Below are positions 58,030 to 64,000 of a DNA stretch of 64,000 nucleotides, in pieces. The first letter of the stretch is position 1. Each line of letters starts with the position of its first letter. The notes under the pieces are model-generated. The model searched no databases. It saw nothing but the letters and a program-made list of their open reading frames with translations, and was not told the origin of the DNA. Origin of the DNA: Microbacterium sp. cf332 (GTDB lineage: Bacteria > Actinomycetota > Actinomycetes > Actinomycetales > Microbacteriaceae); NCBI RefSeq assembly GCF_900102175.1, contig NZ_FNKN01000003.1:496414-560413 (forward strand), in the 5' to 3' direction. A program made the translations under genes and the position numbers.

Positions 58030-58561
58030 GCTCGCTCAGCGATCCCGTCTTCAGGGTCTCGTGCTGGCACGCCGTCCTCTCTCGGCGCGAGTGCTGTCGA
58101 GCCTTGTGCTGCGTCGCAGGCTGGAGAAGGTGCTCAGTGTGGCCCCTGATCACTCGGTGGCCAACTACCTGATCGGGCGGTGGCATCTGGCGACGCCCGC
58201 TCCTCTGGGTGGTGGCGCGGCGCGCGCAGAGGTGGCGTTTCGCCGGAGCGCGGGGTCAGCGGAGGTGGGGGACACGCGTGCGCTCGCGGCGCTCGCCGAA
58301 TTGTACGCCGCGGCGGGGCGCGTCAGTGAAGCGCTCGAAGCTCTCCGACGGATCGCTGACGCGCCGACGGGCGGCGATGCCCGAGCCGAGATGTGTGCCG
58401 AGCGGGCGCGATCAAGAGTCGCGGAGTTGTCTCTATCAAGGCCGGAAGGCGGCGACACGGCAGGATCGGCATTCCGTCCGCGTGGACCGCCGGCGCACTC
58501 GCACGTGCTTCGGCGGTTGCGCCAGCTGGCCCGAGCGGAATGGGCCGATCGTCGAGGCTGA
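58030..58561 (+). pseudogene. TPR-protein fragment, 5'-truncated
   Basis: The plus frame from about 58030 reads ARRPLSARVLSSLVLRRRLEKVLSVAPDHSVANYLIGRWHLATPAPLGGGAARAEVAFRRSAGSAEVGDTRALAALAELYAAAGRVSEALEALRRI, i.e. two to three TPR-like units including the family-like NYLIGRWHLxTPAPLGGG. No start codon or ribosome binding site precedes it; upstream is the antisense integrase fragment. Downstream of 58450 the reading becomes low quality. It looks like the surviving 3' part of a gene cut by the same event that truncated the integrase. Confidence 0.6.
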
Positions 58562-58568
58562 CCGAGCG

Positions 58569-58967
58569 TCAGCGCCGGAGGCGCCGGGCGGCGCTCAAAT
58601 CGATGACGAACAGCGCCGCCCCCTGCAGCACGACGGCCAGGCCGTGGCCGCGCGCGTCGGCGGGTCGCAAGCGGCCGCCGAGCGTCGGCGTACGGACGGC
58701 GAGATGGGCGCCCGCGGCGACGTAGCCGGCATCGAGTGCGGCGTTCACGAGCAGGATGCGGCGCAGGGTCTGCGCGTGCGAGACCTTATCCCTCCCACGG
58801 GTGACCGCCGCGAGCGTGAGGTCGATCGCGCCCCACATCAGGGTCTGCACTCCGAACCCGCGCGTGCGTCGCGGGAGCGCGAATGCGCCACCGACGAGCA
58901 CGGCTGCCGTGCCCCACCGCGTCAGCCGACGGACTACGGTGCGGGTCACGGTGCGCGCGGAGCTCAT
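58569..58967 (-). CDS. Small membrane-associated hypothetical protein
   Basis: A 132-residue protein with an N-terminal basic region (MSSARTVTRTVVRRLTRWG), a hydrophobic segment (TAAVLVGGAFALP), GVQTLMWGAIDLTLAAVTRGRD, and helices LLVNAALDAGYVAAGAHLAV and GLAVVLQGAALFVIDLSAARR. ATG at 58967 is preferred to a start at 59048. The W-G-A-I-D motif recurs in a family of DUF6992-like actinobacterial proteins; function unknown. Confidence 0.65.
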   Translation of the reverse strand: MSSARTVTRTVVRRLTRWGTAAVLVGGAFALPRRTRGFGVQTLMWGAIDLTLAAVTRGRDKVSHAQTLRRILLVNAALDAGYVAAGAHLAVRTPTLGGRLRPADARGHGLAVVLQGAALFVIDLSAARRLRR

Positions 58968-59055
58968 GGACCCATCATGGTGCGGCGGGGCCGCGGCATC
59001 CCGCCACTGTCGTCCCACCCGCCGGCGACCTAGACTCAGCCGCACCACCAGCGCG

Positions 59056-60222
59056 TCAGCGCTTCAGCACGCGCCGCTCCGCCATCTTGCGTACGACCTC
59101 GAGCAACCCGGGTGCGTAGTCGCCCCACGAATCGGTGACCTTCGAGACGTCGATCTTGCCGGTGTGCACGTTCTCGCACATCCGCAGCCAGGCCTCGCCG
59201 GTGGCGGCGGTGAGGGCGAAGGCGACTCCCGCGTTGATCACGCTCCCGGCACCGGGGATGAGTTTGAGGAAGCTCCGTGCCAGCGCCTGTCCGCTGATCT
59301 GGACGCCGAGCTGAGCGAGGGCTCCCGCCGACATCATCGTGGTGAGCTCGAGGTCGTAGATCGCCGCGATTCGGCCCATCATCGCGAGCTGGATCGGCGC
59401 GAGAACCACGGCGTCGGCAACCGGAACGGGAACCGCCGCGGCTGCCGCTGCGGCTCCTGCGGCACCGGTGATGACGGGGCGGGCGAGTTCGCGCTTCCAC
59501 GGGAGGTTGAGTCTCTGCGCGATGCGAAAGGCGTCCTTCTCGTTGTCCGGCGAGAGGGTCAGGGTCTCGGCCACGAGCTCACCGAGGCCGTGCCCCTTGC
59601 CCTTCCCGTGCTTGCCGGCGGTGGAGGTGAGGATGACGCGCTGAATCGGGATGTGGATCGGCCGCCCCTCGCCGTCGACGGGCTCTTCGAGCCATTCCTG
59701 GAACTCGGTCACGTCGTCCGGTGCGCTGCGCTTGCCCGTGATCGGGTTCTTCGACCAATCGACCTTGGTGAGCACGAGGATGACGGGGAGCCCCGCGGCG
59801 TCGAGCTCGCGGATCATGTCGATGTCGGGCTGTGTGAGCCGCGGCAGCTGCGAGAGCACGCAGTACCAGACGACGGAGACCTGCTCGATGGCCGGGCGTT
59901 GGGAGATCGTGCGCAGATGACCCCGCAGGATGTCTGCCGGGGGAGCGGCGGATCCGATCTCGAACCCTTCGATGTCCCAGATGCCGAGAGAGGGATCGCT
60001 GTAGTACTTCACGCCTCGTGTGACGGGCAGGCCTTTCCCGACCTTGGCGAGGTCACGGCCGAACACCGCGTTGACGAGCGAGGACTTGCCGACGCCGGTG
60101 CCGCCGATGACGGCGAGGTTGAAGCGCCCGTACCGCGACTTCGCCTCGGAGTTCGCCTCGATGAACGCCCGCTCGTCGGCCGCTGAGGCTTTCGGCGTCT
60201 TCTTGTCGCGCTTGTCAGTCAC
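59056..60222 (-). CDS. GTPase with C-terminal hydrophobic domain (DUF697-like)
   Basis: A 388-residue protein. N-terminal G domain: P-loop VIGGTGVGKSSLVNAVFG, switch/G3 region GIWDIEGFE (DxxG form), NKxD-like VLTKVDW. C-terminal half: ITGAAGAAAAAAAVPVPVADAVVLAPIQLAMMGRIAAIY and SAGALAQLGVQISGQALARSFLKLIPGAGSVINAGVAFALTAATGEAWLRMCENV, the DUF697/YcjF-like membrane-binding region. Related proteins are Era/YcjX-type stress or membrane-remodelling GTPases. GTG start at 60222. Cellular role unknown. Confidence 0.88.
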   Translation of the reverse strand: MTDKRDKKTPKASAADERAFIEANSEAKSRYGRFNLAVIGGTGVGKSSLVNAVFGRDLAKVGKGLPVTRGVKYYSDPSLGIWDIEGFEIGSAAPPADILRGHLRTISQRPAIEQVSVVWYCVLSQLPRLTQPDIDMIRELDAAGLPVILVLTKVDWSKNPITGKRSAPDDVTEFQEWLEEPVDGEGRPIHIPIQRVILTSTAGKHGKGKGHGLGELVAETLTLSPDNEKDAFRIAQRLNLPWKRELARPVITGAAGAAAAAAAVPVPVADAVVLAPIQLAMMGRIAAIYDLELTTMMSAGALAQLGVQISGQALARSFLKLIPGAGSVINAGVAFALTAATGEAWLRMCENVHTGKIDVSKVTDSWGDYAPGLLEVVRKMAERRVLKR

Positions 60223-60297
60223 AGGTCGATCATCCCTCTCATCGAGGGATTCGGGCTCATCGTACGAACGGGCTTCGCTTCCACGCTCAGCCGCATC

Positions 60298-61077
60298 TCA
60301 GGCGGTGCTGTCCAGCACGAGGCGCGCGGTTTCCGCCGGCTGGTCCCAGTGCGGGAAGTGACCGCACTTCTCGAACCAGTGCAACGTGGCATCCGGGAAC
60401 AGCTCGGTCGCCCGCGCTGCCTCGCTCGGAACAGTGACTCTGTCGTTCCGCCCCCATCCGATGACCATCCTGCCCGTGAGCGAACCCGCCGGCGCCCCCT
60501 CCTGGCGGGGCCCGTGAATCAGAGCATCAAGGGCGGGATCCAGGCTGGTCGATGTCTTGAACCCGCGAAGCTCACGCAGCACCAGATCCTGCGGCAGCTT
60601 CCAGGGGTGGGCGGAGAACTGCAGCAGCAGGGCTGTGCGGCCTACGGCGTTGCCCGTGAGGAACGGCAACGCCGGTTGGATCCGGCGCACCAGTGCTACG
60701 GAAGCCTTGATGCTCTCACCGAAGATCGCCGCCTGACGGTCATTCCAGAAGCCGCCAGGGTCCAGTGCGACGGTGTTGCCGGCATGCCCTCGACGCGCCA
60801 TCTCCATCGCTATCCGGGCGCCCATGGAGCTACCGACCACGTCGACGTCGCCCAATCCCGCGTCGCGTATGAAGTCCTCGACGGCACTCGTCAGCGTGGC
60901 GATCGTGGTCTCGCCGGTGAGCGGCGCGGACTCGCCGCAACCAGGGAGGTCGACGGCGATGACCTCGCGCTCAGCCGCCAGCGCCGGGATCACCGGTGCC
61001 CAGTTGCCGCTGCTGGAGCCGAGCCCATGAACCAGGAGCAATGGCTTACCGGAGCCCTGCCGGATTGAGTGCAACAT
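60298..61077 (-). CDS. Alpha/beta hydrolase
   Basis: A 259-residue hydrolase. Seen: oxyanion HGLGSSSGNW, VDLPGCGES, nucleophile Ser in VVGSSMGARIAM (GxSxG: GSSMG), acid Asp in VIGWGRNDRVT and His in EKCGHFPHWDQP. ATG at 61077 gives MLHSIRQGSGKPLLLVHG; the longer frame upstream is Arg-rich and discounted. Carboxylic-ester or related substrate; no partner genes nearby to narrow it. Confidence 0.92.
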   Translation of the reverse strand: MLHSIRQGSGKPLLLVHGLGSSSGNWAPVIPALAAEREVIAVDLPGCGESAPLTGETTIATLTSAVEDFIRDAGLGDVDVVGSSMGARIAMEMARRGHAGNTVALDPGGFWNDRQAAIFGESIKASVALVRRIQPALPFLTGNAVGRTALLLQFSAHPWKLPQDLVLRELRGFKTSTSLDPALDALIHGPRQEGAPAGSLTGRMVIGWGRNDRVTVPSEAARATELFPDATLHWFEKCGHFPHWDQPAETARLVLDSTA

Positions 61078-61177
61078 GGGTTCACCGTAAGCCGGAGGGG
61101 TGCGACAGCCGAGACCGTTGCCAGGTCGGCCCCGAACGCATATGCGTTCGTGAGAGCGCCGCCGATAAGGTCGACGC

Positions 61178-61819
61178 ATGTCGTCACGCATTCTCCGCGT
61201 AGCGGTGCTCTCATTCCTGCTGGTGATGGTGAGTGGCTGCGCGGGTCAGGTCGATGACATGGACTCTTCCCCCTCGCCGACCGACTCCCGCGAGACGCCC
61301 GCGCCCAGTGCCGTAAGCCCGACAGCGGAGCCGGGGGTCACGCCGCCCCCGGAGCGGGCCGCGCTCCCGGACTGCTCAAATCTGATCGGCATCGAGCAGG
61401 TGCGTGTTTCCGTCAATGACGATCGGGTCGAAGGCCCGGATCCGCTCGAGGTCGTCGAGGCGCCGGACGTGTTGGGGCCTGCGGCACAAGACGCGTTCGA
61501 CACCGCCGCAGATGTGGTGGGTTGCACGTACGGCATTCCTGAAACGGGCGGAGGGTTCTCCGTCATGGTTCTCGACATCGACGAGGAAGCGGCATCGGAG
61601 CTCGTCAGCGCGCTGGCTGAATCCGACGAGTACGAGCACACGACGCGCGACGAGATCGCCATGTTCTCAAAGGGCATCCCGGAAGGCCTCGGTACATACC
61701 TGGGATACGCATTCGCCGATAACGTTTGGGCGATCGTCCACGGCAGCATGGTCGGCCCCACGACTTCCGTCAACGTTGCCGCAGACGCCGTCGCTGCCGC
61801 GTTGGCGCGAGCGGCGTAG
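61178..61819 (+). CDS. Lipoprotein, hypothetical
   Basis: A 213-residue secreted lipoprotein. Seen: a signal peptide with lipobox (VLSFLLVMVSGC, Cys21), a Pro/Ser/Thr-rich linker (DSSPSPTDSRETPAPSAVSPTAEPGVTPPPE), then a globular domain with two cysteines (LPDCSNLIG and VGCTYGIPET), which may form a disulfide. ATG at 61178 with AAGG upstream. The domain resembles DUF3558-like lipoproteins in layout, but I do not claim membership. Function unknown. Confidence 0.85.
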   Translation: MSSRILRVAVLSFLLVMVSGCAGQVDDMDSSPSPTDSRETPAPSAVSPTAEPGVTPPPERAALPDCSNLIGIEQVRVSVNDDRVEGPDPLEVVEAPDVLGPAAQDAFDTAADVVGCTYGIPETGGGFSVMVLDIDEEAASELVSALAESDEYEHTTRDEIAMFSKGIPEGLGTYLGYAFADNVWAIVHGSMVGPTTSVNVAADAVAAALARAA

Positions 61820-61879
61820 ACAAGTCAGCGCCGTGGTGGTCGTGATCCTCCAGGCATCGCGCTCGGCTAGCATTTCCGC

Positions 61880-62107
61880 ATGGCCAAAGCACCGCGCATC
61901 ACCGACGTCTCGATCGGGAGCGACGGCATCCGTCTCGGCCAGTTCATGAAGTTCGCGGGTCTGCTCGACTCGGGCGGCGACGTGAAGGAGGCCATCATCG
62001 ACGGCTTCGTCATGGTCAACGGCGAGGTCGACCGGCGGCGAGGACGTCAGCTGCAGCACGATGACGTCGTCGAGTTCGACGGCCGCGGGGCTCGCGTCCG
62101 TCCGTGA
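61880..62107 (+). CDS. S4-domain RNA-binding protein (YbcJ/RlbA-like)
   Basis: A 75-residue S4 domain: IRLGQFMKFAGLLDSGGDVKEAIIDGFVMVNGEVDRRRGRQLQHDDVVEFDG. It matches the short YbcJ/Rqc-type S4 proteins that bind structured RNA. ATG at 61880. A role in ribosome or rRNA quality control is suggested by the family. Free-standing; a hypothetical gene follows 67 bases later. Confidence 0.93.
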   Translation: MAKAPRITDVSIGSDGIRLGQFMKFAGLLDSGGDVKEAIIDGFVMVNGEVDRRRGRQLQHDDVVEFDGRGARVRP

Positions 62108-62174
62108 GGTGACACGTCTCGCCGCTGTCGAGCGCCGAGCCGCGTAGCTCCACGGGCTGCGCCAAACTGTCCGG

Positions 62175-62816
62175 ATGGAACAGTTCCTCGATGCTGACGT
62201 TCCCGCAGGGCGTGAAGCGGTCGCCGGCATCCCGCTCCCGCCGTTCGCAACGGCCGCCGACCACCGGCGCTACCTCGACATGCTGCAGCTCTACCTCGCC
62301 ATGCTCGATCCCGGAGCACCCGCGACGAACACGGTCATCCTCAACGAAGCTCTCGCCGCCGAGCGTCGGCGTGCGGATGCCGGACCCCTCAGCCCGCTCG
62401 CGCTGACTGCGAGCCTGTCGTCGTTCTTCCCCGCGCCCTGGACCCCCGACGCCCTTGCCGCAGCCCTCGCCGGCCGCATCGGCGCGCCCCTCCGTCACCG
62501 TGATGCGTGGCGGTGGATGGGTGATCCCGACTTCTCCGCGGTTCCGCGCGAGGGTGGCGGCTGGGACATCGTCCGCCACGAGCGCGGATCGTTCTCGAAC
62601 GGGGTCCTCGCTCACGACGGCGACCTCGTCCTGTTGTGGATGGACCATTTCCGGTCGCGGTTTCCGCTGCCCTTCGGTCACGCGTACGAGCGCAGCGACG
62701 CGGCGCTTCTCGCCCCCGCGGTCCGCGCGGCCCGCCGCGCCCACGACGTGAACACCGCCTACCCCTACCTCGTCACCTGGCGCGCGGCCCGCGACGCGGC
62801 GCTCGGAGGGGGCTAG
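62175..62816 (+). CDS. Conserved hypothetical protein, 213 residues
   Basis: A soluble protein with alternating helices, no cysteines and no known motif. It reads MEQFLDADVPAGREAVAGIP at the start, RRYLDMLQLYLAMLDPG, and near the end LVLLWMDHFRSRFPLPFGHAYERSDAALLAPAVRAARRAHDVNTAYPYLVTWRAARDAAL. ATG at 62175. The good codon use and tight packing before the ABC-F gene support it. Function unknown; not recognised. Confidence 0.7.
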   Translation: MEQFLDADVPAGREAVAGIPLPPFATAADHRRYLDMLQLYLAMLDPGAPATNTVILNEALAAERRRADAGPLSPLALTASLSSFFPAPWTPDALAAALAGRIGAPLRHRDAWRWMGDPDFSAVPREGGGWDIVRHERGSFSNGVLAHDGDLVLLWMDHFRSRFPLPFGHAYERSDAALLAPAVRAARRAHDVNTAYPYLVTWRAARDAALGGG

Positions 62817-62877
62817 GCGCCCTCCGACCATCCCGCACCGATCCGGCGCCCATCCCGCCAGATGGAAGAATCGTCCG

Positions 62878-64000
62878 GTGACCGCAACTCTCGTCGCTCA
62901 GGGCCTCGCCGGCGGATACGGCCACCGCACACTCTTCGACGGCGTCGATCTCACCGTCAGTCCGGGTGACGTCGTCGGTGTCGTCGGCGCGAACGGCGCC
63001 GGCAAGTCGACGCTCCTCCGCATCCTCGCCGGACGCGACGCGCCCCAGGCAGGCACCGTGAGCCTCGCTCCCGCCGATGCGTTCGTCGGCTGGCTGCCGC
63101 AGGAGCACGAGCGCGTCGAGGGCGAGACCGTCGCCGCGTACATCGCCCGCCGCACCGGGTGCGCCGAGGCGACGGCGGAGATGGATGCCGCGGCATCCGA
63201 CCTCGGCGATCCCTCGATCCCGGGCGCCGACGACCGGTACGCCACCGCCCTCGAGCGCTGGCTCGCGAGCGGTGCGGCCGACCTCGACGAGCGGCTGCCG
63301 ATCGTGCTCGCCGACCTCGGGCTCGAGCTCGACGCCGACGGCATCCACATGACATCCCTCTCGGGCGGTCAGGCGGCGCGCGTCGGACTCGCGGCCCTGC
63401 TGCTGTCGCGCTTCGACATCGTGCTGCTCGACGAACCCACGAACGACCTCGACCTCGACGGTCTCGAGCGCCTCGAAGCGTTCGTGCGCGGCCTGCGCGG
63501 GGGAGTCGTGCTGGTCAGCCACGACCGCGAGTTCCTCGCGCGCAGCGTTACACGCGTGCTCGAGCTCGACCTCGCGCAGAACTCCCACCGCATCTACGGC
63601 GGCGGCTACGACGCCTACCTCGAAGAGCGGGCGACCGTGCGGCGTCACGCGCGCGAGAAGTACGACGAGTTCGCGGGCAAGAAGGCCGACCTCGTCGCGC
63701 GTGCCCGGGTGCAGCGCGAGTGGTCGAGCCAGGGCGTCCGCAACGCGATGAAGAAGAGCCCCGACAACGACAAGATCCGGCGCAAGGCGGCGACGGAGTC
63801 GAGCGAGAAGCAGGCGCAGAAGGTTCGCCAGATGGAGAGCCGCATCGCCCGGCTCGAAGAGGTCGACGAGCCCCGCAAGGAATGGCAGCTCGAGTTCACG
63901 ATCGGCGCCGCGCCGCGGTCGAGCTCCGTCGTCTCGACGCTCAACGGTGCCGTCGTCCGACAGGGCTCGTTCACGCTCGGGCCGGTGTCGTTGCAGGTGA
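62878..64000 (+). CDS. ABC-F family ATP-binding protein (3' end outside window)
   Basis: First 374 residues of a soluble twin-ATPase of the ABC-F group, ribosome-binding factors that protect against antibiotics or tune translation. Seen: first Walker A VVGANGAGKSTLLRILAGRDAPQAG, signature LSGGQAARVGLAALLLSRFD, Walker B VLLDEPTNDLDLDGLE, H-loop VVLVSHDREFLARS, then the linker (ABC_tran_Xtn) helices with YDEFAGKKADLVARARVQREWSSQG and NDKIRRKAATESSEKQAQKVRQMESRIARLEEVDEPRK. The second ATPase domain lies beyond base 64000. GTG at 62878 starts VTATLVAQGLAGG. Usual family length is about 530, so roughly 160 residues are missing. Confidence 0.93.
   Translation, partial: MTATLVAQGLAGGYGHRTLFDGVDLTVSPGDVVGVVGANGAGKSTLLRILAGRDAPQAGTVSLAPADAFVGWLPQEHERVEGETVAAYIARRTGCAEATAEMDAAASDLGDPSIPGADDRYATALERWLASGAADLDERLPIVLADLGLELDADGIHMTSLSGGQAARVGLAALLLSRFDIVLLDEPTNDLDLDGLERLEAFVRGLRGGVVLVSHDREFLARSVTRVLELDLAQNSHRIYGGGYDAYLEERATVRRHAREKYDEFAGKKADLVARARVQREWSSQGVRNAMKKSPDNDKIRRKAATESSEKQAQKVRQMESRIARLEEVDEPRKEWQLEFTIGAAPRSSSVVSTLNGAVVRQGSFTLGPVSLQV

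Overview
The window is high-GC DNA with many GTG and TTG starts, short intergenic gaps and 4-base stop/start overlaps (GTGA). The gene families (DUF3263, LytR_C, WXG100, DUF3027, MsrB, an ImuA-ImuB-DnaE2 cassette, XPB-type helicase, OleABCD) point to an actinobacterium of order Micrococcales, most like Microbacteriaceae (Microbacterium-type). That assignment comes from gene content and style, not from a search.

Layout. 1-7.5 kb: glycogen phosphorylase (5' end outside the window), an NAD(P)-binding oxidoreductase, a DUF4032 kinase-like protein, a UgpC/MsmK-type sugar ABC ATPase, a membrane-anchored thioredoxin-fold protein that lacks CXXC, and a DUF7010 membrane protein. 7.9-10.1 kb: tRNA-Thr(TGT), whose 3' half recurs as an imperfect direct repeat about 2.1 kb downstream. 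The two copies bracket a decayed integrase, a PAP2 phosphatase and a broken zinc-ribbon gene, i.e. an old integrated element. 10.1-13.2 kb: small hypothetical genes, DUF7882, and a YdcZ-type DMT transporter. 13.2-17.9 kb: an oleA-oleBC-oleD operon for long-chain cis-olefin synthesis, with OleB and OleC fused. 18.0-19.1 kb: an XRE/ImmA pair divergent from a second XRE regulator across three palindromic operators. 19.1-24.5 kb: nitroreductase, MsrB, DUF2332, DUF3263, LytR_C, cold-shock protein, groEL with CIRCE, and a lone WXG100 gene. 24.6-28.1 kb: a two-component system and a CPBP protease. 28.2-33.1 kb: XPB helicase, a helicase-associated WYL-like protein, a small membrane protein, a two-domain cold-shock protein and DUF3027. 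33.1-37.0 kb: SerC, a DtxR-family regulator, an M23 peptidase behind a structured leader, a candidate small RNA and an HNH nuclease. 37.0-43.6 kb: accessory genes (TetR with an ABC exporter, CGNR regulator with epoxide hydrolase, a GNAT pseudogene, a lipid kinase, a 53-residue membrane protein). 43.7-49.4 kb: the SOS mutasome operon imuA-imuB-dnaE2 behind a perfect LexA box. 49.5-57.1 kb: a GH13 enzyme, an ArsR-MFS pair, a TPR protein and small enzymes and membrane proteins. 57.2-58.6 kb: tRNA-Arg(CCT) with a truncated integrase abutting a truncated TPR gene, a deletion scar. 58.6-64 kb: a GTPase, a hydrolase, a lipoprotein, an S4 RNA-binding protein and an ABC-F protein that runs off the end.

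The genes fall into self-contained modules: stored-carbon use, membrane hydrocarbon synthesis, stress response (heat-shock, SOS, oxidised-methionine repair) and small regulator-plus-target pairs, each with its own visible palindromic operator. No CRISPR array, rRNA operon or intact mobile element was found. The least explained items are the triple-operator XRE/ImmA switch, the terminator-ended small RNA candidate near 36.3 kb, the structured leader before the M23 gene, and the cysteine-less variants of normally cysteine-dependent families.
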